Below the pieces are notes generated by a model. That model did no database searches. It was given only the letters and a program-made list of their open reading frames with translations, and was not told where the DNA came from. This document shows positions 8,384-16,749 of a stretch of 64,000 nt of DNA, piece by piece (position 1 is the first letter of the stretch; every line of letters starts with the position of its first letter). Source of the DNA: Butyricicoccus_A sp963620595 (GTDB lineage: Bacteria > Bacillota > Clostridia > Oscillospirales > Butyricicoccaceae); NCBI GenBank assembly GCA_963620595.1, contig CAVFAY010000001.1:124001-188000 (forward strand). The letters run 5' to 3'. The position numbers were made by a program, and so were the translations under genes.

Positions 8384-9274
8384 TTATACGCGCCGGATGG
8401 TCAGCTTTTCATTTAACAGCGAATAGAAGCTGTTTCCCTTGACGCGAAGCAACTGCGTGCAAAACGGAGCCTTGCGAATGGATACGCGGTCACCGTCCAT
8501 CAGCTCAAAGCCTCTGCGTCCATCGCAGGACACAAAAATCGTTGCATCGTTAAAAAATCGTGGTTCAATGCTGATTTCTCGATGCGGAGAATAGATATAC
8601 GATTTCGCATTTACTTCATGCGGACAAATTGGTACCACCGATATATTTTCTGCTGATGGCTCAATAATTGGCCCTCCTGCTGCCAGCGAATACGCCGTAC
8701 TGCCTGTTGGCGTTGCAACGATGACACCGTCACCATGCAGAGAACATACCGCTTGATTATCGCAAAAAATATCCAGTAAGCTGATACGGAAAATCGAACC
8801 GGTTTTGACAATCGCTTCGTTGAGTGCCATCGAACGATATACCAGCTGATCTCCGCGCATGACATCAACATCCAGCATCATGCGGTTATCAATAGTATAG
8901 TTTCCTTCAAAGATGCGCTGAATCATGCGAAATTCTGGAAACTCCACCTCAGTCATAAATCCAACATGTCCCATATTGACGCCGAAAATCGGCACATGAT
9001 ACGGTGCCGCATGTTGTGCCATGGAAAGAATTGTACCGTCTCCGCCAAGCACTACAATGAAGTCCGCTTCAATCATTGCTTTTTGCAAGGTATGTACGAG
9101 AAATCCATCAGTATCAATTCCGATTTCCAGTGCACGTTCTGCCAAAATGACTTTTGCACCGAATTCTCGAATGACATCCGCCGCCTGCCGAACCGCCAGA
9201 CCCATGCCTTCTTTTCCGGTATTGGGCCAGATCATGACTTTTTTAATTGGATGCTGTAAGCGTTCATTCGTCAT
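8384..9274 (-). CDS. nadK: NAD kinase
   Basis: NadK phosphorylates NAD to NADP in the cytosol. The 296-residue protein has the family GGDGT motif at residues 77-81 (VVLGGDGTILSMA), the conserved ALNEAIV segment and the glycine-rich loop TPTGSTAYSLAAGGP. It overlaps the end of tlyA by 11 bp and precedes argR by 13 bp, in the conserved tlyA-nadK-argR-recN order. No domain is missing. Confidence 0.96.
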   Translation of the reverse strand: MTNERLQHPIKKVMIWPNTGKEGMGLAVRQAADVIREFGAKVILAERALEIGIDTDGFLVHTLQKAMIEADFIVVLGGDGTILSMAQHAAPYHVPIFGVNMGHVGFMTEVEFPEFRMIQRIFEGNYTIDNRMMLDVDVMRGDQLVYRSMALNEAIVKTGSIFRISLLDIFCDNQAVCSLHGDGVIVATPTGSTAYSLAAGGPIIEPSAENISVVPICPHEVNAKSYIYSPHREISIEPRFFNDATIFVSCDGRRGFELMDGDRVSIRKAPFCTQLLRVKGNSFYSLLNEKLTIRRV

Positions 9275-10070
9275 GTTTGTCTAATGCTCCATGCGCCTCT
9301 TCTACCAAGACCGCTGTGTCAATGTCGGCATCCTCTCCATCTTTTCCGATGTATCCTAAGAATTCGATATTGCCTTCCGGTCCCTTGATCGGTGAGAAGG
9401 TCAGATTGTAAATATGAAAACCGGCTTCGTGCGCATTCTCGACAAATGCGTTGAGTACATCCAGATGAATTTCCGGCTCACGTACCACGCCTTTTTTGCC
9501 GACTTTGCCCTTGCCAGCTTCAAATTGCGGCTTAATCAAGCACGCAATGCGTCCGTGTTCGCTTAACAGCTGCGCAACTACCGGAAGCACCAGCTTGAGT
9601 GAGATAAAGGACACATCAATAACGGCAAAGTCCGGCACATCATCCAGCATATCCGGTGTCACCTTGCGAATATTGGTTCGTTCCATGCAAACCACACGCG
9701 GATCCTGCCGCAGCTTCCATGCAAGCTGACCATATCCGACGTCAATCGAATAAACTTTGCGTGCGCCGCGCGTCAGCAGACAGTCGGTAAAACCACCTGT
9801 TGATGCTCCGATGTCCATTACATACAGATCCTTCGGATCAATCTGAAAATAATTGAGTGCCTTTTCGATTTTCAGTCCGCCGCGGCTGACAAACGAGTTG
9901 GTCTTTCCGCGAATTTCGATTTCTGCATCTTCCGGAATGCTCATACCGGCTTTGTCCGCTTTCTGGTTGTTTACATAGACAATGCCGCTCATAATAATCG
10001 CTTTGGCGCGCTCACGAGACGGTACCATGCCTTTTTCAAATAGAAGAACATCCAGTCTCTTCTTTTTCAT
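9264..10070 (-). CDS. tlyA: TlyA family rRNA (cytidine-2'-O)-methyltransferase
   Basis: TlyA proteins 2'-O-methylate cytidines in 16S and/or 23S rRNA using SAM; older annotations call them hemolysins. The 268-residue protein has an N-terminal S4 RNA-binding domain (MKKKRLDVLLFEKGMVPSRE onward) and an FtsJ-like methyltransferase domain with the SAM motif DIGASTGGFTDCLL. I chose the ATG at 10070, which has GGAGG nine bases upstream and a typical N-terminus; it overlaps the 3' end of dxs by 35 bp. The position between dxs and nadK is conserved in Firmicutes. Confidence 0.93.
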   Translation of the reverse strand: MKKKRLDVLLFEKGMVPSRERAKAIIMSGIVYVNNQKADKAGMSIPEDAEIEIRGKTNSFVSRGGLKIEKALNYFQIDPKDLYVMDIGASTGGFTDCLLTRGARKVYSIDVGYGQLAWKLRQDPRVVCMERTNIRKVTPDMLDDVPDFAVIDVSFISLKLVLPVVAQLLSEHGRIACLIKPQFEAGKGKVGKKGVVREPEIHLDVLNAFVENAHEAGFHIYNLTFSPIKGPEGNIEFLGYIGKDGEDADIDTAVLVEEAHGALDKHDE

Positions 10071-11949
10071 GCTGTATAGCCTCCAAACAGGTCTTGGCAA
10101 CTGTATTGCCGTCTAAATGGTAATGTTCGTAAATCTGTCGCACAGCACCTTGCGGAGCAAAGCTGCTGTCAGTATTGAACAGACAAATCCATTTCGTCTG
10201 TATCTGTCTCAATGTCAGCTGTTCCGTCAATGTCTGACCAATTCCTCCTGCGTGCATCACGTCTTCTATCACCGCAGCACGCCCGCAGGTCTGTATATCC
10301 TGCAGCAGATCTTCAGAAAAATCTGCTGTCAAGATATTGATTTTATACACTGCCGCGTGAATACCGTGCTCTTGTAGCCTGTCTGCCGCCTGCAGCGCTT
10401 CATTTATCATGATACCGTATGATACAAGTATCATATCTGTGCCCTTGCGCAGACAGACTGTACTTTGACTCTGCCAATGGTCTTCTTGATATGTGCCTTC
10501 TCCTCCGCGCGGATAACGCAGTGCGATTGGTCCTTCCGTGTGCGCAATGGCCGCTCGCAGCATTCCACGAAGTTCTGCATAGCTCGACGGTGCCAGCAGC
10601 GTCATATTCGGAATCTGACGCAGGAATCCCACATCAAATACGCCGTTATGTGTCGCGCCGTCTTCTCCAACGATTCCTGCGCGGTCAATGCCCAGAATAA
10701 TCGGCACACGATCAATCGCTACATCATGAATGAGCTGGTCATACGCTCGCTGCAAAAAAGTAGAATACAGCGCGCAGACTGGTCGAAGCCCCTGCTTTGC
10801 CATGCCCGCTGTCATGGCAACTGCGTGTTCTTCCGCAATGCCAACGTCAAAAAATCGCTGCGGATACAGCTGAGAAAAGCTGCCCAAGCCCGTGCCAGAC
10901 GGCATTGCTGCAGTAATGGCACAAATTTTTGTGTCAGTCTTTGCCAAACGCACCAATTCTTTGCCAAATTCCGTCGAAAAATTGGTCGCAGATTTTTTAA
11001 GTGGCTGACCGGTTCCGATATTAAACTTGGAAACACCATGGTATTTATTCGGGTGCTGTTCCGCGTAGCTGTAGCCCTTGCCCTTCTGTGTTTTGACATG
11101 AATCAGCACTGGCTTTTTCATATCCTTTGCTATTTGCAGCAAGTCACAGACTGCGAGTACATTATGGCCGTCTACCGGTCCTAAATAGGTAAAGCCCATC
11201 TGCTCAAACATAGAGCATTGCAAAACCACCGATTTTACTGCTCGCTTGGAACGAGAAATCCAATTTGCTGCCCGTTCTCCTACGCGAGAACGATCCAGCA
11301 CCTGCTTGACATCTTGCTTCATACGGATGTACTCTGGCTGTACGCGCAGACGCTGTAAATGGCGGCTCATCGCACCAACATTTTTGTCAATCGACATATT
11401 GTTGTCGTTGAGTATGACGATTAACGGTTCCTTGCTGGCTCCGGCAGAGTTGAGCGCTTCATACGCCATACCGCCGGTTAACGCGCCATCGCCAATGACT
11501 GCGACAACAGAGTAATCTTCACCCAGCAGCGTACGGGCATGTGCCATGCCCTGCGCAACAGAAATAGAACAGGACGCATGGCCGGTAATACAGGCATCAT
11601 GTACCGATTCAGACGGCTTTAAAAATCCAGAAATGCCGCCAAATTGGCGCAGCTTACCGAATTGATTCTTTCGCCCTGTCAGGATTTTATGTGTATAGCA
11701 CTGATGGCCCACATCAAAAATCAGGCGATCTCGTGATGTATCAAAACAGCGATGCAGGGCTACTGTCAGTTCTACTGCGCCAAGATTAGACGCCAGATGT
11801 CCGCCTGTTTGAGAAACATGATCCAGCAAAAACTGCCGAATCTCTCCGCAAAGCTCATCCAATTGTTCTTTCGTCAGTGATCCCAGCATCGAGGGTAAAT
11901 CGTCTCGATCCAAAATGCCATATCGCATCGTCTCTTTCTGTTTTTCCAT
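10036..11949 (-). CDS. dxs: 1-deoxy-D-xylulose-5-phosphate synthase
   Basis: Dxs condenses pyruvate and glyceraldehyde-3-phosphate with thiamine diphosphate, the first step of the MEP isoprenoid pathway. The 637-residue protein shows the ThDP-binding GDGALTGGMAYEALN segment, the mid-protein EEHAVAM motif with the catalytic Glu, and DRAGIVGEDGATHNG in the pyrimidine domain. The N-terminus is ambiguous: the ATG at 11949 is listed, but an in-frame ATG at 11928 gives the more typical start MRYGILDRDDLPSML. It follows oapA across a 12-bp perfect hairpin and belongs functionally with ispA beyond the OLE RNA. Confidence 0.96.
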   Translation of the reverse strand: MEKQKETMRYGILDRDDLPSMLGSLTKEQLDELCGEIRQFLLDHVSQTGGHLASNLGAVELTVALHRCFDTSRDRLIFDVGHQCYTHKILTGRKNQFGKLRQFGGISGFLKPSESVHDACITGHASCSISVAQGMAHARTLLGEDYSVVAVIGDGALTGGMAYEALNSAGASKEPLIVILNDNNMSIDKNVGAMSRHLQRLRVQPEYIRMKQDVKQVLDRSRVGERAANWISRSKRAVKSVVLQCSMFEQMGFTYLGPVDGHNVLAVCDLLQIAKDMKKPVLIHVKTQKGKGYSYAEQHPNKYHGVSKFNIGTGQPLKKSATNFSTEFGKELVRLAKTDTKICAITAAMPSGTGLGSFSQLYPQRFFDVGIAEEHAVAMTAGMAKQGLRPVCALYSTFLQRAYDQLIHDVAIDRVPIILGIDRAGIVGEDGATHNGVFDVGFLRQIPNMTLLAPSSYAELRGMLRAAIAHTEGPIALRYPRGGEGTYQEDHWQSQSTVCLRKGTDMILVSYGIMINEALQAADRLQEHGIHAAVYKINILTADFSEDLLQDIQTCGRAAVIEDVMHAGGIGQTLTEQLTLRQIQTKWICLFNTDSSFAPQGAVRQIYEHYHLDGNTVAKTCLEAIQHEKEETGCSSI

Positions 11950-11970
11950 CTCTTAACCCCAAATTCCAAC

Positions 11971-11998
11971 AAGATGCCGCTGAAATCAGCGGCATCTT
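11971..11998 (-). other. Perfect 12-bp hairpin between oapA and dxs
   Basis: AAGATGCCGCTG (11971-11982) and its exact complement (11987-11998) enclose a 4-nt loop. In the minus-strand transcript it starts at the oapA stop codon. It lacks a U-tract on that side but is followed by TTTATTTTTT on the plus-strand side, so it may be a processing or attenuation element rather than a simple terminator of oapA. Confidence 0.6.
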
Positions 11999-12579
11999 TA
12001 TTTTTTCCACGGCAAAATTGATAAAACTCGACCGGTAAGAAATACAATATCTTCACTGTGAGAAATCGCAAATGTCTTGCCAATCGCCTTGCCGCCAATC
12101 GTCAGAGAAGACACACAGCCTGTGATAACCAGTGATAGAATCACAGAGCGCATATCCGTTCCATCCTGCGTCAGTCGTGTAATAATTACAGCACTTGTCG
12201 CGCCAGAAATAATGCCAGAAATATCTCCGACAACATCGTTACAGAAGCTGCCGACCTTTTCTGCATTTCTCGCAATCCAAATCGCCTGCTTCGCGCCCTT
12301 GACGCGCCGCGCCGCCATAGAATGAAATCGTTTTTCCGTCGCAACAGTTGATGCAACACCAATAATATCAAAAAGGATGCCGAGCGCAATAAACGCGAAC
12401 AGAATGACAAACGCAATGATGTTTCCTACGCTCTCCAGCGCTCGCTTCGATGTGTACGACATCAGTACGGACAAAATAAAGCTGGTGATGCTAATCGTTG
12501 CGATCCATCGCACGTTGACGGGATTACTGCTCTGTTTCTGCTTTGTTTTCTTTTTTGGTTTACCTGTGTCACTGTCCAA
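11998..12579 (-). CDS. oapA: OapA, OLE RNA-associated membrane protein
   Basis: This 193-residue protein is small, basic at its N-terminus (GKPKKKTKQKQ) and has four predicted membrane segments at about residues 25-45, 54-78, 112-136 and 145-167. A DxxxD motif (Asp115 and Asp119 in CNDVVGD) and a basic loop RRVKGAK (91-97) lie between segments, as described for OapA, the protein that carries OLE RNA to the membrane. Databases often label this family a CorB-like transporter. The start is TTG at 12579 with GGAGG nine bases upstream. The gene lies immediately downstream of the OLE RNA and upstream of dxs, the known OLE gene order. It has its own consensus promoter. Confidence 0.85.
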   Translation of the reverse strand: MDSDTGKPKKKTKQKQSSNPVNVRWIATISITSFILSVLMSYTSKRALESVGNIIAFVILFAFIALGILFDIIGVASTVATEKRFHSMAARRVKGAKQAIWIARNAEKVGSFCNDVVGDISGIISGATSAVIITRLTQDGTDMRSVILSLVITGCVSSLTIGGKAIGKTFAISHSEDIVFLTGRVLSILPWKK

Positions 12580-12628
12580 GTGATCTGCCCTCCATATTCA
12601 CAATGTTTGTATTTATTCTCTTCTAAAT

Positions 12629-12657
12629 ATTTTAAGATGAATTACATAGTATGTCAA
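12629..12657 (-). promoter_or_regulatory. Consensus promoter of oapA-dxs operon
   Basis: TTGACA (minus-strand, 12652-12657), a 17-nt spacer and TAAAAT (12629-12634) lie 50 bp upstream of oapA and downstream of the OLE terminator. This indicates that oapA through tyrS can be transcribed separately from OLE RNA and ispA. Confidence 0.8.
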
Positions 12658-12694
12658 GCCATTTGGATTTCTTTCTGAATCCATGCCAAAAAGG

Positions 12695-12751
12695 CGCAAA
12701 AAAAGCGCCGCATTACCAGTAATGTTTCATTTCTGACAACAGGACGCTTTT
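12695..12751 (-). terminator. Terminator of the OLE RNA
   Basis: On the minus strand AAAAGCG (12745-12751) pairs with CGCTTTT (12701-12707), enclosing a second hairpin CATTAC/GTAATG around 12711-12724, and runs directly into a seven-T tract. It separates the OLE RNA from the oapA promoter. Confidence 0.75.
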
Positions 12752-12765
12752 GTATGTTTATACAA

Positions 12766-13386
12766 CAAGGGTGGCAGCAGGCAGAGTAAATCTTACGGCT
12801 TGAGGTTCGGTTGGATTTCCCCAGAGACGACCAACCGTTGCCAGTTGGCGGTTTCCCATTATGGTCTCTGCCGAGTCGTTACCGATTCCGGGACCGAATT
12901 GCCACTTAGTCCGTACTGCAATCCTCTGCCTGCCCAATTACGACAGTCTAGGCGATTTCCGCGACAGTCACTCCGATTCTTAGCCTCTTTTGCAAGGTAG
13001 GTTTCACGGGTCAATACAGGAGACGATCATGGCCATGACCACGCATCTGCGGACACCCGATCCCCCAGACTCACGCAAGGCAGGCTACACTGCACACAGC
13101 GTCTTTGCAGTCAAAGCTGCATTCGCACCGCATTGCAGGTTTATTCCGATTCCGTAAAGAATCCATCAACCCGAAGGTGTATAGGTTCTCTACAGCAAAC
13201 GGTCTCCACGGAAATAGGAACTATATTCCCATGCCATTGGGAAGCATCCTAAAACCTTAACCCCCAGCATCCACCCCAAACTGGGCGTAAGAAGCAAACA
13301 CCAGGGACTTCATCGATGTGCCTTTCTACGGATTTTTAGGCCCGTCTTATGAGTCGAAGCGGCTGACTAGAATACTGCGCCACCGT
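12766..13386 (-). ncRNA. ole: OLE RNA (ornate, large, extremophilic RNA)
   Basis: A roughly 620-nt block without a credible reading frame lies between ispA and oapA, exactly the gene order in which OLE RNA occurs (ispA, OLE, oapA, dxs). The two ends pair: GGTGGCGCAG at the 5' end (13384-13375) with CTGCTGCCACC at the 3' end (12780-12770), one base bulged. Internal helices include 12822-12828 with 12864-12870 (7 bp), 13103-13107 with 13112-13116 and 13226-13231 with 13238-13243. A promoter begins at 13421 and a terminator follows. OLE RNA forms a membrane-bound complex with OapA and is linked to stress and magnesium tolerance. The identification rests on synteny, size and structure, not on a covariance search. 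Confidence 0.85.
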
Positions 13387-13391
13387 GTACT

Positions 13392-13421
13392 ACTTTACCA
13401 TATCTTGTTTTCTTTTTGCAA
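13392..13421 (-). promoter_or_regulatory. Putative promoter of the OLE RNA
   Basis: TTGCAA (13416-13421), an 18-nt spacer and TAAAGT (13392-13397) preceded by TG in the extended -10 position. The predicted start falls at about 13386, directly at the 5' strand of the terminal helix of the RNA. Confidence 0.6.
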
Positions 13422-13464
13422 GGGATATGGCAATTTATTTACAAGAATTTCACTTTTTGTGCAT

Positions 13465-14355
13465 TTAATGATTTCTGTCTGCCAAAGAGTACGCTAACTC
13501 AGGTAAAATACCGGCATCGGTGAACGGCGCCAGCGCGTCTACTGCCTGCTGCGACAGCTCATGCACGAGCGCATGGCATCGTTCCAAACCCAACAGAGAC
13601 GGATACGTGCTCTTGCCATTTTCTGCATCTGAGCCAATCGGTTTGCCAAAGGTTTCTGCATCACCTTCGATATCCAAAATATCATCTTGAATTTGAAATG
13701 CCAAACCGATGCATGCCGCATACTCGCAGGCAGCCTTTGTCTGCTGCTCCGTCGCTCCGCCAATCAGACAGCCGAGCTGTGCCGCTGCGCTGATGAGCGC
13801 ACCTGTTTTTAGCTCCTGTAAGGTCTTGAGCTGTTCCAGAGAAATCTGTGTCTCCTCCGCCTGCATGTCCAAAACCTGACCGCCTATCATGCCGTCCATA
13901 CCAGAAGCACGCGACAGAATGCGAATCGCTTTGACCTGTGTCTCAGCAGTGACCCATTTGGTATTCGCCGGATCAGATGCCGTCTCAAACGCTAAATTGA
14001 GCAGTCCATCGCCTGCAAGAACCGCTGTCGCTTCGCCATAAACCTTGTGATTGGTCGGCTTTCCTCGGCGAAAGTCATCATTATCCATGCACGGCAAGTC
14101 ATCATGAATCAGAGAATACGTATGAATCATTTCCAGTGCACAAGCAAACGGAAGTGCCGCTTCCAAATCACCGCCGCAGACGCGGCAAAATTCCAGTACC
14201 AGTCCTGGACGCAGACGCTTACCGCCTGCCATAGCAGAATAGCGGCACGCTTCAAAAATAACCGCCTGTCCCTTATCCTCGCTCGGCTGGATATACGTCC
14301 TCAAACGATCTTCTACTCGCTTGCTGTAAGCGGCAAGCCGCTCCTGTAACGTCAT
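13465..14355 (-). CDS. ispA: Polyprenyl (geranyl/farnesyl) diphosphate synthase
   Basis: IspA condenses isopentenyl diphosphate with dimethylallyl and geranyl diphosphate to make farnesyl diphosphate. The 296-residue protein has the first aspartate-rich motif DDLPCMDNDD at residues 85-94 and the second, DDILD, at 224-228, both typical of short-chain prenyl synthases. It starts four bases after the xseB stop and is the last protein gene of the nusB operon before the OLE RNA. Together with dxs on the far side of the RNA it marks an isoprenoid context. Confidence 0.95.
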   Translation of the reverse strand: MTLQERLAAYSKRVEDRLRTYIQPSEDKGQAVIFEACRYSAMAGGKRLRPGLVLEFCRVCGGDLEAALPFACALEMIHTYSLIHDDLPCMDNDDFRRGKPTNHKVYGEATAVLAGDGLLNLAFETASDPANTKWVTAETQVKAIRILSRASGMDGMIGGQVLDMQAEETQISLEQLKTLQELKTGALISAAAQLGCLIGGATEQQTKAACEYAACIGLAFQIQDDILDIEGDAETFGKPIGSDAENGKSTYPSLLGLERCHALVHELSQQAVDALAPFTDAGILPELAYSLADRNH

Positions 14356-14358
14356 CTG

Positions 14359-14589
14359 TCATTCCCCTTCCTGCGTGTCAAACGGAACTTCTGTTTCCGT
14401 TCCGCCCTGTACCGTCACCATCGTTACCTTTTGCTCTGCTGTGTCTAACAGCTTCGATAGATACGCGGACAACTTGGTACCTTCTTCAAACAGCGTCATA
14501 CTCTCATCAAGCGTGGCTTTTCCGTCTTCCAGAAGAGATACAACCTCCTCTAAGCGCTGCATAGCCTGTTCAAATGTCAAATTTTCCAT
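14359..14589 (-). CDS. xseB: Exodeoxyribonuclease VII small subunit
   Basis: This 76-residue protein starts MENLTFEQAMQRLEEVVSLL and is a complete XseB with the two-helix hairpin that wraps the XseA large subunit. Exonuclease VII degrades single-stranded DNA in both directions and acts in repair. The gene follows xseA by ten bases and precedes ispA by three, which is the conserved xseA-xseB-ispA order. An acidic C-terminal tail (TEVPFDTQEGE) is unremarkable. Confidence 0.93.
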   Translation of the reverse strand: MENLTFEQAMQRLEEVVSLLEDGKATLDESMTLFEEGTKLSAYLSKLLDTAEQKVTMVTVQGGTETEVPFDTQEGE

Positions 14590-14599
14590 GATCGTATCC

Positions 14600-15817
14600 T
14601 CATAGCTTGCGTTTTACCTGCTTGACCGTGCACACCGCGCCGCCTTTGGCAAAACGCACCAAAATTTCATCTTCTTTGCGCAGCTTTGCACTGCTGGAGA
14701 CCACAGCGTTATCCTTAGTTACAACAGCATAGCCGCGCGACAAAACTTTCAGCGGGCTATAAGCATCCAGATATGCCGCCTGTTCTACAAATCGCTGCCG
14801 ATCAGCGGCGAGAATGCGCTGCATGGCAGAAACCATCTGACCGGACACATGTTCCAGCTGGTACCGCTTGTCCTGAATATATCCCTTTGGCGTACGCAGC
14901 TTCCGGCGTTTGTCCAGTGCCTCCAGCCCGAGCCGACACGCGTGCAGGGTTTCCTGTATGTCTCCGCGCAGCGCATTGTCTGCACTGTATAAAAAGTTTC
15001 GAATCGTTAAGCTGTCCGCCGCAACGATTTCTGCTGCATTAGATGGCGTAGACGCTCTGGCATCCGCAACAAAATCCGAAATTGTAATATCCGGCTCATG
15101 TCCAACGGCCGAAATGATCGGGATTTTCGATGCATAAATCGCTCTTGCAACGATCTCTTCATTGAATGCCCACAAATCTTCCAGCGAACCGCCGCCGCGC
15201 CCAACGATCATGACATCTATATTATCTCTCCGATTGACCGCTTCGATCGCAGAGACAATCTGTCTGGCAGCTTCTTTTCCCTGTACAAGAACGGGATAAA
15301 TCACAACCTGTGCAATCGGATACCGCTGCTTTAAAATACGCAAAATATCGCGCACGGCGGCTCCTGTTGGCGATGTCACCACGGCAATCCGTTCCGGCAG
15401 GCGTGGGATTGGCTGTTTATGTGCTTCATCAAACAACCCTTCCTGATACAACTTCTGTTTGAGCTGTTCAAAAGCAATTGTCAAAGCACCGATACCGTCC
15501 GGCATCATGTCCGCGACATACATCTGATATTGTCCGCGCTGCGGATACACGCCGATGCGTCCTCTCGCGATAACTTTCATGCCATTTTCTAGCTGAAAGC
15601 GCAGACGCGCAGCATCCGAACGAAACATCACTGCTGAAAGCACACCATCTGCATCTTTTAACGTGAAATAATGATGCCCGGACGGATATTTTTTATAATT
15701 GGAAAGCTCACCTTGGATATACAGATTACAAAATGCTTCCTGCTCTTCTAAGAGCAGCTTAATCGCATGATTGACCTGTGTTACCGTATAGACATTTGCA
15801 TTTTGCCGTCTCATCAT
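14600..15817 (-). CDS. xseA: Exodeoxyribonuclease VII large subunit
   Basis: The 405-residue protein is the catalytic subunit of exonuclease VII. It has the N-terminal OB-fold (VNHAIKLLLEEQEAFCNLYI, SNYKKYPSGHHYFTLKD) and the catalytic core with IAVVTSPTGAAVRDILRIL, GRGGGSLEDLWAFNEE and ISAVGHEPD, the family's signature segments. Its ATG overlaps the stop of the upstream TsaD-like gene by 4 bp, so the two are coupled. The C-terminal helical region ends in the usual basic segment. Confidence 0.96.
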   Translation of the reverse strand: MMRRQNANVYTVTQVNHAIKLLLEEQEAFCNLYIQGELSNYKKYPSGHHYFTLKDADGVLSAVMFRSDAARLRFQLENGMKVIARGRIGVYPQRGQYQMYVADMMPDGIGALTIAFEQLKQKLYQEGLFDEAHKQPIPRLPERIAVVTSPTGAAVRDILRILKQRYPIAQVVIYPVLVQGKEAARQIVSAIEAVNRRDNIDVMIVGRGGGSLEDLWAFNEEIVARAIYASKIPIISAVGHEPDITISDFVADARASTPSNAAEIVAADSLTIRNFLYSADNALRGDIQETLHACRLGLEALDKRRKLRTPKGYIQDKRYQLEHVSGQMVSAMQRILAADRQRFVEQAAYLDAYSPLKVLSRGYAVVTKDNAVVSSSAKLRKEDEILVRFAKGGAVCTVKQVKRKL

Positions 15818-16749
15818 ATTTCTCCGCTCAATATTGCTGCCAAAACCGCTACGCCCACAGCATTGTCTCCGGAAAGCACCGGTTCTGCAAATTTTGCTCC
15901 GAATTTACGGCGCATCCGCTTTTGCAGCAACCGATTCGACATGACGCCGCCTGCGCACAAAACCGGCAAACCAGTCTCCTGCACGGCTTGTTCTGTCGCT
16001 TTGATGACGGCATGGGACACGACATCAATCGCATACCGTGCAATAGTCGGTGCATCCGCACCTTTCTGATGCAATTGTTCGATTTTATTCTGCGCACCGG
16101 ACAGCGAAAACCGAAAATCTACCACTTTCGGTCGGAACGGCTTTTCTGGCTCCTCGCACTGGTTTGCCAACTCTTCCAGCTGTGCACCGGATGGAAACGG
16201 CAAATTTAACAGCCGTCCGGAACGATCGATGAGCTGACCTGCCGACAAATCCTCTGTACCGCCGATAATCTCTGCGTTGAACAGCTTGCCTTCCGGTTTT
16301 ACACGCAGCAGTTCGGTTGTGCCGCCAGACAAATGCCACGCCAAAAACGGCTGATGCAGCAATTCCAGCACACCGGCCGAGAGAGCAGCTGCCGCCAAAT
16401 GTCCCTGCTGATGAGAAACCTCGTAAAATGGCACATCCAGTGCATGTGCCATGCTGCGCGCCTGACCGGCTCCCGCCAGAAAACACGGCATATAAGAGCC
16501 TTCTACTGCTCTTGGGCGTGTGCTCGCAGCAATTGCTCGAATGTTTTGACCAAATCCTGCTTCCAAAGCATCTATGCGCTCCGGCAAATGCAGCACATGC
16601 TGAAACAGCGCATCGCTCTGTCTCAGACCAATGCGCCCTTCCGGCACTTCCAGCAATCTGCCGGAATTGTTCCATTCTTTTGTCTCGCTGTCAAACAGCG
16701 CCGCCGATGTGCGATAGTTGGATGTATCAATTCCGAAAAAGCAAGACAT
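15814..16749 (-). CDS. TsaD-like (M22/ASKHA fold) paralogue
   Basis: This 311-residue protein is related to TsaD (YgjD/Kae1), the threonylcarbamoyl transferase for tRNA t6A. It begins FFGIDTSNYRTSAALFD and has ASTRPRAVEGSYMPCFLAG, and GGVMSNRLL near the C-terminus, all characteristic of the fold. The metal-binding segment reads HQQGH, with Gln where TsaD has Glu (HxEGH). It is shorter than typical TsaD and lacks the SGGHT motif, reading LSGGTTELL instead. A paralogue of this type between nusB and xseA recurs in Clostridia, and its function is not established. The start overlaps the nusB stop in a TAATG arrangement. Confidence 0.8.
   Translation of the reverse strand: MSCFFGIDTSNYRTSAALFDSETKEWNNSGRLLEVPEGRIGLRQSDALFQHVLHLPERIDALEAGFGQNIRAIAASTRPRAVEGSYMPCFLAGAGQARSMAHALDVPFYEVSHQQGHLAAAALSAGVLELLHQPFLAWHLSGGTTELLRVKPEGKLFNAEIIGGTEDLSAGQLIDRSGRLLNLPFPSGAQLEELANQCEEPEKPFRPKVVDFRFSLSGAQNKIEQLHQKGADAPTIARYAIDVVSHAVIKATEQAVQETGLPVLCAGGVMSNRLLQKRMRRKFGAKFAEPVLSGDNAVGVAVLAAILSGEI

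Noticed and set aside
12800..13000. Short open frame on the plus strand inside the OLE RNA block
   Set aside because: It has no ribosome-binding site, lies antisense to the structured RNA and shows no recognisable protein features.
12766..13386. The structured block could be RNase P RNA or tmRNA
   Set aside because: It lacks the conserved RNase P core sequences and the tRNA-like ends and tag frame of tmRNA, and its size and gene neighbours fit OLE RNA.
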